This document shows positions 1 through 7,325 of a DNA stretch of 22,235 nucleotides, piece after piece (the stretch's first letter is position 1; the number at the start of each line of letters is the position of its first letter). A program made the position numbers and the translations under genes. The stretch is from contig JAFAFF010000361.1 in NCBI GenBank assembly GCA_023423605.1, positions 1 through 22,235 on the forward strand, written 5' to 3'. The notes beneath the pieces were generated by a model. That model did not search any database, was not told where the DNA came from, and was given only the letters and a program-made list of their open reading frames with translations. Source of the stretch: Pseudomonadota bacterium. Lineage in GTDB: Bacteria > Pseudomonadota > Gammaproteobacteria > Xanthomonadales > Xanthomonadaceae.

Positions 1-63
1 GCTGCCGAAACGCCCGACGCGCTGTACCAGCAGGCCCTGGTGGCCTTCTGCTCGCGGCGCTGA
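1..63 (+). CDS. C-terminal end of an unidentified protein (partial)
   Basis: The first 63 bases read as an open frame ending in TGA at 61-63 and give a 20-residue tail, AAETPDALYQQALVAFCSRR. The rest of the gene lies outside the window. It converges on the ferredoxin-NADP reductase with only 10 bases between the two stop codons. The tail has no recognisable motif, so I do not name a family. That it is coding is inferred from the frame and its tight fit against the next gene. Confidence 0.5.
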   Translation, partial: AAETPDALYQQALVAFCSRR

Positions 64-73
64 CAGGCATCGG

Positions 74-823
74 CTACTTGCTGGAAACGTACTTCTCGCG
101 ACGGATCTGCGGGTTGCCCAGGCCCGCATCCTTCAGCGCGTCCACGCAGGCATCCACCATGTCCGGGTTGCCACACAGGTAAGCGATGTCGGTGGCGGCA
201 TCCGCTGCGAACTCCGCCAGGTGCTGCTGCACGTAGCCGTGGCGCACATCCGGCCCCGGCGCGGCCGGCAGCTCGCGCGACAGGCAGGGTACGTAACGGA
301 AGCCCGGATGCTGTGCCGCGAACGCCTGGAAATCATCGCTGTACAGCAGCTCGGCGGGGCTGCGCGCGCCCTGCAGCAGCACCACCTGCACGCCACGTTC
401 GCGCATGGCGGTGGCCAGCAGCGGCAGCATGGAGCGGTACGGGGTGACGCCGGTACCGGTGGCGATCAGCAGGTAGCGGCCGTTGCGGTCGCCCGGTTGC
501 AGGCAGAAGCGGCCATAGGGCCCGCTGGCACTCACCTGGCCGCCGATGTCCAGCCCTTCGAACAGCGCCGTGGCGGCGCCACCAGGAACGAAGCTGACGG
601 CGATGTCCACCGCCTCGCCCGGGCCCAGCGCGTGGTCATGGATGGTCGCCAGCGAGTAGCTGCGCTTGGTATCGGTCCCGTCGGCGTAGTGGAAATGCAC
701 CTGGATGAACTGGCCGGGCTGGAAATCCAGCGGCTGGCCGTCGTCGCGCAGGAACTGGTAATGGCCAACGGTCGGCGCCAGCATGCGGCGGTCGACCAGT
801 TTCAGGGGGAATTGGACTGGCAC
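74..823 (-). CDS. fpr: Ferredoxin--NADP reductase (FAD/NAD(P)-binding oxidoreductase)
   Basis: This is probably a soluble flavoprotein that moves electrons between NADPH and ferredoxin or flavodoxin in the cytoplasm, supporting redox homeostasis and iron-sulfur or radical enzymes. From a GTG start at 823 it is 249 residues, close to the usual bacterial Fpr length. The FAD motif RSYS is at residues 54-57, GPYGRF at 101-106, the nucleotide-binding loop GTGVTP at 123-128 and the CGNP motif near 217-220. The frame stays open upstream of 823 to 985, but that extension runs into the divergent promoter and the yadG start and lacks family sequence. The GTG start restores the expected FPLKLV N-terminus, although no good Shine-Dalgarno site precedes it. 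The gene is transcribed away from the yadG-like gene. Family assignment is strong; the exact electron partner is not shown. Confidence 0.85.
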   Translation of the reverse strand: MPVQFPLKLVDRRMLAPTVGHYQFLRDDGQPLDFQPGQFIQVHFHYADGTDTKRSYSLATIHDHALGPGEAVDIAVSFVPGGAATALFEGLDIGGQVSASGPYGRFCLQPGDRNGRYLLIATGTGVTPYRSMLPLLATAMRERGVQVVLLQGARSPAELLYSDDFQAFAAQHPGFRYVPCLSRELPAAPGPDVRHGYVQQHLAEFAADAATDIAYLCGNPDMVDACVDALKDAGLGNPQIRREKYVSSK

Positions 824-865
824 GGCGGTGGGAACAGTGTGTAGCCGGGGCAAGCCCGTGGGGGG

Positions 866-880
866 ATCTATAATAACCGC
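866..880. promoter_or_regulatory. Putative divergent promoter core between fpr and the yadG-like gene
   Basis: The only AT-rich patch of the 103-bp gap is TATAATAA at 869-876. On the plus strand TATAAT (869-874) is a consensus -10 box, predicting a leader of roughly 45 nt for the yadG-like gene. On the minus strand the same bases read TATTAT (875-870), which would serve fpr with a leader of about 40 nt. No good -35 hexamer is visible on either side. If both are used, the two promoters overlap physically and would compete. This is inferred from sequence only. Confidence 0.45.
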
Positions 881-926
881 CCCTGCCCCCCTCCATGCGC
901 CACCCGCAGGCGCGAAGGCTCCGAGC

Positions 927-1880
927 TTGGCTTCCTCCCTGAACGACATCACCGCGCCCGCCCTGCGCGTGCGCGATCTGCGCAAGACCTACGACAATGG
1001 CACCCAGGCGCTCAAGGGCGTCTCGCTGGAAGTGGCTCCCGGCGACTTCTTCGCACTGCTGGGCCCGAACGGTGCCGGCAAATCGACGATGATCGGCATC
1101 GTCAGCTCGCTGGTGAACCTCAGCGAAGGCCAGGTGGAGGTGTTCGGCACCGACCTGGTGCGCGAGCGCAGCGCCGCCATGCGCCTGATCGGCCTGGTGC
1201 CGCAGGAGATCAACTTCAACCTGTTCGAAAAGCCCTTCGACATCCTGGTGAACTACGCCGGCTTCTACGGCGTGAACCGCCAGGAAGCAGAACAGCGCAC
1301 GGAAGAGGAACTCAAGCGCGCCCACCTGTGGGACAAGGCGCAGGTGATGAGCCGCACCCTGTCCGGCGGCATGAAACGCCGGCTGATGATCGCCCGCGCG
1401 ATGATGACCCGCCCACGCCTGTTGATCCTGGACGAGCCGACCGCCGGCGTGGACATCGAGATCCGCCGCGACATGTGGCGCGTGCTGAAGGAAATCAACG
1501 CCGCCGGCACCACCATCATCCTCACCACCCATTACCTGGAAGAGGCCGAATACCTGTGCCGGCACCTGGCCATCATCAACCACGGCCGGATCGTCGAACA
1601 GGGGCCGATGCGTGCGCTGCTGGCCAAGCTCGATGTGGAAGGCTTCCTGCTGGACATCGACGGTGAGCTGCCGACGCAGCTGCCCGCCATCGAAGGCATC
1701 ACCATGGCCGCCACCGACGCGCACACCCTGGACGTGGACATGCCACGCGCCATGGACCTCAACCGGGTATTCGCGGCACTGAACGCCGCCGGCATCCGCG
1801 TGCGTTCCATGCGCACCAAGAGCAACCGCCTGGAGGAGCTGTTCGTGCGCCTCACCGGCAACCAGGAGACAGCCGCATGA
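927..1880 (+). CDS. yadG: ABC transporter ATP-binding protein, YadG type
   Basis: This is the ATPase subunit of an ABC-2 type exporter; it pairs with the permease encoded next. From a TTG start at 927 it is 317 residues, close to E. coli YadG (308). Walker A GPNGAGKST is at residues 46-54, the Q-loop LVPQE follows, the signature LSGGMKRR begins at 145, Walker B LLILDEP has its Asp-Glu at 169-170, and the H-loop is in TTHYLEE. The C-terminal NRLEELFVRL also matches YadG. The frame is open far upstream (to 783), but that part overlaps fpr and has no ABC similarity; no in-frame ATG lies near the true N-terminus, so TTG is preferred, with a weak AAGG upstream. The stop overlaps the permease start (ATGA). 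The substrate is unknown for this family. Confidence 0.9.
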   Translation: MASSLNDITAPALRVRDLRKTYDNGTQALKGVSLEVAPGDFFALLGPNGAGKSTMIGIVSSLVNLSEGQVEVFGTDLVRERSAAMRLIGLVPQEINFNLFEKPFDILVNYAGFYGVNRQEAEQRTEEELKRAHLWDKAQVMSRTLSGGMKRRLMIARAMMTRPRLLILDEPTAGVDIEIRRDMWRVLKEINAAGTTIILTTHYLEEAEYLCRHLAIINHGRIVEQGPMRALLAKLDVEGFLLDIDGELPTQLPAIEGITMAATDAHTLDVDMPRAMDLNRVFAALNAAGIRVRSMRTKSNRLEELFVRLTGNQETAA

Positions 1881-2668
1881 GCACCCCCAGCCTGACCGAC
1901 GGCCAGCGCAACCGCATCGCGCTGGCCACCGTGGTGCGCCGTGAAGTGGCGCGCATCCTGCGCATCTGGGGCCAGACCCTGGTGCCGCCGGCGATCACCA
2001 TGACCCTGTACTTCCTGATCTTCGGCGGCCTGATCGGCTCGCGCGTGGGCGAGATGGGCGGTTACAGCTACATGCAGTTCATCGTGCCGGGCCTGGTGAT
2101 GATGAGCGTCATCCAGAACAGCTACGGCAACATCAGCTCCTCGTTCTTCGGCGCGAAGTTCGGCCGGCATGTGGAAGAGCTGCTGGTCAGCCCGATGCCG
2201 AACTGGGTGATCCTGTGGGGTTACGTGGCGGGCGCAGTGCTGCGCGGGCTGATGGTGGGCGTGATCGTGCTGATCATCGCGATGTTCTTCACCCCGGTGC
2301 GCATCCCGCATCCGCTGGTGACGCTGACCACGGTGCTGCTGGGCGCGACGATCTTCTCGCTGGCCGGCTTCATCAACGCGGTATACGCGAAGAAGTTCGA
2401 TGACGTGGCGATCGTGCCGACCTTCATCCTGACCCCGCTGACCTACCTGGGCGGCGTGTTCTATTCGGTGAAGCTGCTGCCGGGCTGGGCCGAGGCCGCC
2501 ACCCATGCCAACCCGATCTTCTACATGGTGAACGCGTTCCGCTACGGCCTGCTGGGCAGCAGCGACGTGCCGCTGTGGGTAGCCTATGCGCTGATGATCG
2601 GCTTCGTGGTGGTGCTGACCGTCGTGGCCCTGTGGCTGCTGCGCCGTGGCGTGGGCATGCGGAGCTGA
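1877..2668 (+). CDS. yadH: ABC-2 type transporter permease, YadH type
   Basis: This is the membrane subunit of the exporter, predicted in the inner membrane as a homodimer with two copies of the preceding ATPase. At 263 residues it is close to E. coli YadH (256). It carries the family's long conserved blocks QTLVPPAITMTLYF, GYSYMQFIVPGLVMMSV, SSFFGAKF and PTFILTPLTYLGGVFYS, spread over about six hydrophobic segments, with a soluble N-terminus of about 30 residues. The ATG overlaps the TGA of the ATPase gene by 4 bases (ATGA), which implies translational coupling and one operon. The substrate cannot be read from the sequence. Confidence 0.9.
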   Translation: MSTPSLTDGQRNRIALATVVRREVARILRIWGQTLVPPAITMTLYFLIFGGLIGSRVGEMGGYSYMQFIVPGLVMMSVIQNSYGNISSSFFGAKFGRHVEELLVSPMPNWVILWGYVAGAVLRGLMVGVIVLIIAMFFTPVRIPHPLVTLTTVLLGATIFSLAGFINAVYAKKFDDVAIVPTFILTPLTYLGGVFYSVKLLPGWAEAATHANPIFYMVNAFRYGLLGSSDVPLWVAYALMIGFVVVLTVVALWLLRRGVGMRS

Positions 2669-2673
2669 AGCGG

Positions 2674-3621
2674 ATGCGTATCCTGATCCTCGGTGCCGGC
2701 GGGACCGGCGGTTATTTCGGCGGGCGCCTGGCGCAGGCCGGCGTGGACGTCACCTTCCTGGTCCGCCCGGCGCGCGCGGCCCAGCTGCAGCGTGATGGGC
2801 TGGTGATCCGCAGCCCGTTGGGCGATGCCGGGTTTCCGGTACAGCACGTCACGGCCGATGCACTGCCTGCGCTGGCCGCCGCCAGGCCGTTCGACCTGGT
2901 GATCCTGAGCTGCAAGGCCTACGACCTGGACAGTTCCATCGAGGCGATCGCCCCGGCGGTGGGCACCACCACGACGGTGATGCCGATCCTCAATGGACTG
3001 CGCCACTATGCAGACCTGGACGCGCGCTTCGGGCGCGATGCGGTGCTTGGCGGGCTGTGCTTCATCAGCGCGGCCAAGGCCGGGGACGGTGCCGTGCTGC
3101 ATCTGGCCAGGCCGGCGAAGCTGACGTTCGGCGAGCGCGACGGTGCCGGCCTGAGCGCCCGCGTGCTGGCGCTGGCCGCGGCCTGCGTCCGGGCCGGCGT
3201 GGATCATGTTGCCAGCGAGCGGATCGGCCAGGAGCAATGGATCAAGTACACCTTCCTGACCGCGCTGGCCGCGGCGACCTGCCTGCTGCGGGCGGACATC
3301 GGCACCATCGTCGCCACCGGCGATGGCGAAGCCATCGTGCGCGCCCTGTATGACGAATGCCTGGCGGTGGCCGATGCGGCAGGTGAACCGGTGCCGGTGT
3401 CGGCCCGGGAAACGGCCCTGGCCGCGCTCACCCATGCCGGTTCGACGATGAAGGCTTCGATGCTGCGCGATCTTGAAGCCGGCCAGCAGGTGGAGGCGGC
3501 GCACATCGTCGGCGACATGCTGGCGCGTGCCCGCGCGGCCGGCCAGCAGGCCCCGTTGCTGCAGGTGGCCTACAGCCATCTGCAGGCATACCAGGCCGGG
3601 TGCCGTGCCCTGCGCGGCTGA
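2674..3621 (+). CDS. panE: 2-dehydropantoate 2-reductase (ketopantoate reductase family)
   Basis: This is a cytoplasmic NADPH-dependent enzyme of the PanE/ApbA family, which reduces 2-dehydropantoate to pantoate in pantothenate and CoA synthesis. The 315-residue product opens with a Rossmann dinucleotide loop, ILGAGGTGGYFGGRLA (residues 4-19). The segment LSCKAYDLDSSI and the conserved LNGL motif follow, and WIKYTFLTALAA places a lysine at 191 where the catalytic Lys of PanE sits. The ATG at 2674 lies 5 bases after the permease stop, so it is probably co-transcribed with the exporter genes. The preceding GGAG is within the end of the permease gene. Several bacteria carry PanE-like paralogues of unknown substrate, so true pantoate synthesis is likely but not certain. 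Confidence 0.8.
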   Translation: MRILILGAGGTGGYFGGRLAQAGVDVTFLVRPARAAQLQRDGLVIRSPLGDAGFPVQHVTADALPALAAARPFDLVILSCKAYDLDSSIEAIAPAVGTTTTVMPILNGLRHYADLDARFGRDAVLGGLCFISAAKAGDGAVLHLARPAKLTFGERDGAGLSARVLALAAACVRAGVDHVASERIGQEQWIKYTFLTALAAATCLLRADIGTIVATGDGEAIVRALYDECLAVADAAGEPVPVSARETALAALTHAGSTMKASMLRDLEAGQQVEAAHIVGDMLARARAAGQQAPLLQVAYSHLQAYQAGCRALRG

Positions 3622-3642
3622 TGCACCACCGCGCAGGGTATC

Positions 3643-3700
3643 GTAGAGCCGGGCTCTGCCCGGCTGGAGCACCGCGCAGCGGGGCAGAGCCCCGCTCTAC
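3643..3700. repeat. Inverted pair of GTAG-headed REP hairpins (SMAG type)
   Basis: There are two REP-like units facing each other. The first starts GTAG at 3643 with stem AGCCGGGC/GCCCGGCT (3647-3654 and 3658-3665) around a TCT loop. The second is inverted, with stem AGCGGGGC/GCCCCGCT (3678-3685 and 3689-3696), loop AGA, ending in CTAC at 3697-3700. A GTAG head followed by a short GC-rich hairpin is the layout described for Stenotrophomonas maltophilia SMAG elements. The pair lies between the convergent panE and tatD genes and may stabilise or terminate both transcripts. The last GTAG overlaps the tatD stop codon. Confidence 0.8.
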
Positions 3701-4521
3701 CGGGTTGACGGCGCGGCTGGCAACCGGAAGAACGCGCGCGTTGCCGCGGTGGCATTGGCCGCGACCTGGCCGACGTCCTCGCCACGGTCGCGCGCCAGTT
3801 CCTCGACGATATGCGCAAGGAACATCGGCTCGTTACGGCGGTCCTTCGGCATCGGTTTCAGCGAGCGCGGCAGCAGGTAGGGCGCGTCGGTTTCGATCAT
3901 CAGGCGATTGGCCGGGATGTGCTTCACCAGCTCGCGCAGATGGGCACCCCGGCGTTCATCGCACAACCAACCGGTGATGCCGATGTACCAGTCCTGGTCC
4001 AGGTAATCGAACAGTTCCTGGCGCTCGCCGGTAAAACAATGCACCACCGCCGGGCCGATGCGGCCATCGAAATTCTTCATCTGCGCCATGAAATCGACAT
4101 GCGCGTCGCGCTGGTGCAGGAAGAGCGGCTTGCGCCCACCATCGGCGGCCACCACGTCCGACGCCAGCTGCAGCTGTCGCTCGAACGCGCGATGCTGCGC
4201 TGGGCGCGGCGAGAAATCGCGGAAGTAATCCAGCCCGCACTCGCCCACCGCCACCACTTCCGGATGCGCATGCAGTGCGCGCATTTCCGCATCGCATTCG
4301 TCGGTGTATTCCACCGCGTGGTGCGGATGCACGCCAGCGGTGGCGAACAGGAGCCCCGGATGCTGGCGCGCCAGCTGCAGCGCCAGCGGTGAATGTTCGC
4401 GACTGGCACCGGTGACGACCATCTGCACCACGCCGGCTTCGCGTGCGCGCGCCAGCACCGCATCGCGATCACGGTCGAAGGAATCGTGGGTAAGGTTGGC
4501 GCCGATATCGATCAGTTGCAT
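3697..4521 (-). CDS. tatD: TatD family metal-dependent hydrolase (DNase)
   Basis: This is a cytoplasmic TIM-barrel amidohydrolase-like nuclease of the TatD family, linked in E. coli to 3'-5' DNA and RNA exonuclease activity and repair of oxidative damage. The product is about 274 residues; the family is usually about 260. Visible marks are the opening LIDIGANLTHDSFDRD, GVHPHHA (metal-binding His residues), VAVGECGLDYFRDF (metal-binding Glu), VHCFTG, and IETDAPYLLP near the C-terminus. I place the start at the ATG giving MQLIDIG (4521); an ATG two codons upstream (4527) is equally possible and neither has a clear ribosome binding site. The stop codon lies inside the GTAG head of the adjacent REP unit. 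The gene is divergent from hrpB. Confidence 0.88.
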   Translation of the reverse strand: MQLIDIGANLTHDSFDRDRDAVLARAREAGVVQMVVTGASREHSPLALQLARQHPGLLFATAGVHPHHAVEYTDECDAEMRALHAHPEVVAVGECGLDYFRDFSPRPAQHRAFERQLQLASDVVAADGGRKPLFLHQRDAHVDFMAQMKNFDGRIGPAVVHCFTGERQELFDYLDQDWYIGITGWLCDERRGAHLRELVKHIPANRLMIETDAPYLLPRSLKPMPKDRRNEPMFLAHIVEELARDRGEDVGQVAANATAATRAFFRLPAAPSTR

Positions 4522-4550
4522 GGTCATCGCAGGGGGGAAAGTGCCGCCGC

Positions 4551-4583
4551 ATTGTACCTGCGCCCGATGCACGCCCTTATCCT
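4551..4583. promoter_or_regulatory. Candidate divergent tatD/hrpB promoter elements
   Basis: In the 68-bp gap between tatD and hrpB the minus strand has TACAAT (4556-4551), a good -10 box placing a start about 24 nt before tatD. On the plus strand TATCCT (4578-4583) is a possible -10 only 6 bases before the hrpB ATG at 4590. If used, it would give a leaderless hrpB mRNA, which fits the absence of any Shine-Dalgarno site there. No convincing -35 box is visible for either. Confidence 0.35.
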
Positions 4584-4589
4584 AGGCCG

Positions 4590-7091
4590 ATGAACAACCT
4601 GCAGTTTCCGATCTCTCCCCTGCTGCCCCGGATACGGGACACGCTTTCCGCGCACCCCCGCCTGGTGCTGGAAGCACCGCCCGGCGCCGGCAAGACCACC
4701 CAGGTACCGCTGGCGTTGCTGGATTCGGCATGGTTGCAGCACCGCAGGATCATCCTGCTGGAGCCCCGTCGCGTGGCCGCACGCAGCGCTGCACAGTTCA
4801 TGGCCCGACAGCTGGGCGAGGAGGTTGGCGATACGGTCGGCTACCGCATCCGCTTCGAAAACAGAGTATCCGCGCGCACACGCATCGAGGTGGTCACCGA
4901 AGGCATCCTGACCCGCATGCTGCAGGATGACCCGATGCTGGAGCAGGTCGGCGCGATCCTGTTCGATGAATTCCACGAGCGCCATCTCAGTGGCGACCTG
5001 GGGCTTGCGCTGGCACTGGACGTGCAGTCGCAGCTGCGCGGGGACCTGCGGCTGGTGGTGATGTCGGCAACCCTGGATGGCGAGCGGCTGGCGCGGTTCC
5101 TGGATGCGCCACGACTGAGCAGCGAAGGCCGCGGCTTTCCGGTACAGATCGCTCATTTCCCGGCGCGTCGCGAGGAAACGCTGGAACTGCAGGTGCGCCG
5201 CGCGGTGCAGCAGGCGCTGCGCGAACACCCCGGCGATGTGCTGGTGTTCCTGCCCGGGCAACGCGAGATCCAGCGCGTGCTTGCCGGCCTGCAGGATGAC
5301 GCCGGCATCGGTGTGGAGGTGCTGCCATTGCACGGCGAGCTGCCGGTGGAGCAGCAATCGCGCGTGCTGCAGCCGGCCAGCGATGGCCGGCGGCGCGTGG
5401 TGCTGGCCACCAACGTGGCTGAATCCTCGGTCACCCTGCCCGGGGTACGCGTGGTGATCGACAGCGGGCTGGCGCGCGAGCCGCGCTACGACCCCAACAG
5501 TGGCTTCACCCGGCTGGATGTGGTGAACATCGCCCAAGCATCGGCAGACCAGCGTGCTGGACGCGCCGCGCGGGTGGCCGACGGCTGGGCGTGGCGGCTG
5601 TGGCCAGCATCGCAGCGGCTGGAGGCGCAGCGCCGCACGGAAATGGAACAGGTGGAACTGGCCGGGCTGGCGCTGGAACTGGCGGCATGGGGCAGCAGTG
5701 ACCTGCGCTTCGTGGATGCGCCACCCGCCGGACCAATGGCCGCGGCGCGCGAACTGCTGCGGCGGCTGGGCGCGCTTTCCGGCAACGATGCCATCACCGC
5801 GCTGGGCCGGCGCATGCTCGCGCTGGGCACCCATCCACGGCTGGCGGCGATGCTGCTGGGCGCCCCGCCTGCGCAGCAGGCGCTCGCCGCCGACCTGGCA
5901 GCCCTGCTGGAAGCACGCGATCCACTGCGCCAGGGGGGCGATGCGCTGGCCACCCGCTGGCGGGCGCTGGCGGCATCGCGCAACGGGCGCGTCCCGGTCG
6001 ATGCCAACCGTGGCGGACTGGCGGCCATCGATGCCGCCGCCCGGCAGTGGCGGCGGCGCCTGCGCTGCGATGGCGCCCCGCCCACGGACATCGAAGCGCA
6101 CCAGCTGGGTGACCTGCTGGCACACGCATTCCCGGACCGCATCGCCTTCCAGCACCCGGACGATCCCTGGCGCTACCTGCTGGCGAACGGTCGCAGCGCG
6201 CGCCTGCACGAGTCGAGCGACCTGCGTGGGGAGCCCTGGCTGGTCGCCAGCGAGCTGCGTTTCGAAGCGCGCGATGGGCTGCTGCAACGCGGCGTGCCGG
6301 TGGATGAGGCCTACCTGCGCCGCACGTTCCCGGAGCGTTTCATCACGGCCGACCAGGTGCGCTGGGATGCCGACCGCCGCGCGCTGGTGGCACGGCGCGA
6401 AACCCGTTTCGACCGCATCGTGCTGGACAGTCGCCCGGCGGGGCGCGTCGATCCCGCATACGCTGCGCAGGCACTGACCGAGGCGATCGGTGAGCTGGGC
6501 CTGCAGGCGCTGCCGTGGACGGACACGCTGCGCCAGTGGCAGGCGCGGGTGGAATCGCTGCGACACTGGATGCCGGAACTGTCGTTGCCCGACTGCAGCG
6601 ACGCGACCCTGTTGGCGACCCGCAGCGATTGGTTGCGACCGGCGTTTTCCGGCAGGACCCGGCTGGACGCGCTGGACGACGCCGCCTTTGGTGAAGCCCT
6701 GAAGTCGCCGCTGGACTGGTCGCAGCGGCAACTGGTGGAGCGCCATGCGCCGACGCGCATCAGCGTGCCATCCGGCCTGGAGCGCGGCATCACCTACGCG
6801 CTGGACAGCGAGACCGGCGAGCCGCTGCCACCGGTGCTGGCGGTGAAGCTGCAGGAACTGTTCGGGCTGGCCGATACCCCGCGCATCGCCGATGGCCGGA
6901 TGCCGTTGACCCTGCATCTGCTGTCGCCCGGCGGCAGGCCGCTGCAGGTGACCCGGGATCTGCGGAATTTCTGGGAGCACACCTATGCGGAGGTGAAGAA
7001 GGAGATGAAGGGACGGTACCCGCGGCATCCCTGGCCGGATGATCCGTGGACGGCTACCGCCACCCACCGGGCGAAGCCGAGGGGGACCTGA
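4590..7091 (+). CDS. hrpB: ATP-dependent RNA helicase HrpB (DEAH box)
   Basis: This is a cytoplasmic DExH-box helicase of the HrpB family. The 833-residue product is of normal family length (E. coli about 809-824). Motifs in order are Walker A PPGAGKTTQVP (30-40), the DEAH-class box DEFHERH (126-132), SAT in VMSATLDG, TNVAESSVTLPGV, then motif VI QRAGRAARV, followed by the helicase-associated domain and the HrpB-specific C-terminus with LSPGGRPLQVTRDLRNFW and YPRHPWPDDPW. Motif VI reads QRAGRAAR, whereas the E. coli protein has QRAGRAGR, so a Gly is replaced by Ala. The ATG at 4590 is preceded by no ribosome binding site. The biological role of HrpB is poorly defined in general. The gene is divergent from tatD and is followed by a hairpin and tandem repeats. 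Confidence 0.93.
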   Translation: MNNLQFPISPLLPRIRDTLSAHPRLVLEAPPGAGKTTQVPLALLDSAWLQHRRIILLEPRRVAARSAAQFMARQLGEEVGDTVGYRIRFENRVSARTRIEVVTEGILTRMLQDDPMLEQVGAILFDEFHERHLSGDLGLALALDVQSQLRGDLRLVVMSATLDGERLARFLDAPRLSSEGRGFPVQIAHFPARREETLELQVRRAVQQALREHPGDVLVFLPGQREIQRVLAGLQDDAGIGVEVLPLHGELPVEQQSRVLQPASDGRRRVVLATNVAESSVTLPGVRVVIDSGLAREPRYDPNSGFTRLDVVNIAQASADQRAGRAARVADGWAWRLWPASQRLEAQRRTEMEQVELAGLALELAAWGSSDLRFVDAPPAGPMAAARELLRRLGALSGNDAITALGRRMLALGTHPRLAAMLLGAPPAQQALAADLAALLEARDPLRQGGDALATRWRALAASRNGRVPVDANRGGLAAIDAAARQWRRRLRCDGAPPTDIEAHQLGDLLAHAFPDRIAFQHPDDPWRYLLANGRSARLHESSDLRGEPWLVASELRFEARDGLLQRGVPVDEAYLRRTFPERFITADQVRWDADRRALVARRETRFDRIVLDSRPAGRVDPAYAAQALTEAIGELGLQALPWTDTLRQWQARVESLRHWMPELSLPDCSDATLLATRSDWLRPAFSGRTRLDALDDAAFGEALKSPLDWSQRQLVERHAPTRISVPSGLERGITYALDSETGEPLPPVLAVKLQELFGLADTPRIADGRMPLTLHLLSPGGRPLQVTRDLRNFWEHTYAEVKKEMKGRYPRHPWPDDPWTATATHRAKPRGT

Positions 7092-7110
7092 GCAGGGGCG
7101 GGGGAAAGCG

Positions 7111-7129
7111 TGACGACCAACGGTCGTCA
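7111..7129. repeat. REP-like hairpin downstream of hrpB
   Basis: This is a perfect 8-bp inverted repeat, TGACGACC/GGTCGTCA (7111-7118 and 7122-7129), around an AAC loop, 19 bases past the hrpB stop. There is no T-run, so it is not a classic intrinsic terminator. It resembles a monomeric REP hairpin followed by an ACCCACC tail. Its right arm overlaps the first unit of the tandem repeats. Confidence 0.6.
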
Positions 7130-7190
7130 CCCACCGGGGAAATCACCTACCGGGGAAATCACCCACCGGGGAAATCACCTTCCGGGGAAA
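7127..7190. repeat. Four tandem 16-bp repeats, TCACCYWCCGGGGAAA
   Basis: Four contiguous units, each exactly 16 bp, start at 7127, 7143, 7159 and 7175. They differ only at unit positions 6 and 7 (CA, TA, CA, TT). There is no spacer between units, so this is a microsatellite-like array and not a CRISPR. It lies between hrpB and the small membrane protein gene. The rest of the gap (7191-7325) holds a short CCGGC/GCCGG hairpin at 7204-7216 and a TTTACA at 7271-7276 that could be a -35 box, without a clear -10 partner. Confidence 0.9.
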
Positions 7191-7325
7191 GGTGCCACCA
7201 CGGCCGGCTTCGCCGGAAGCTGAACGGCGACTCCGGGTGTACGCCGGGTGGTGATCCACCTGACACGCTGTTTACAGCGGGCGCGCGACACTGGGCTTCG
7301 ACCCGAGGCATCAAGGACCCCACGC

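Noticed and set aside
783..926. An N-terminal extension of the yadG-like gene to an ATG at 783.
   Set aside because: It overlaps fpr coding sequence and its promoter region, and the added residues do not resemble the family.
4524..7130. An 868-codon open frame antisense to hrpB.
   Set aside because: High GC makes long shadow frames; its protein is rich in Gln, Arg, His and Pro with no domain, while hrpB on the other strand has every family motif.
7127..7190. A possible small CRISPR-like array.
   Set aside because: The 16-bp units are contiguous with no spacers, and no cas gene is present.
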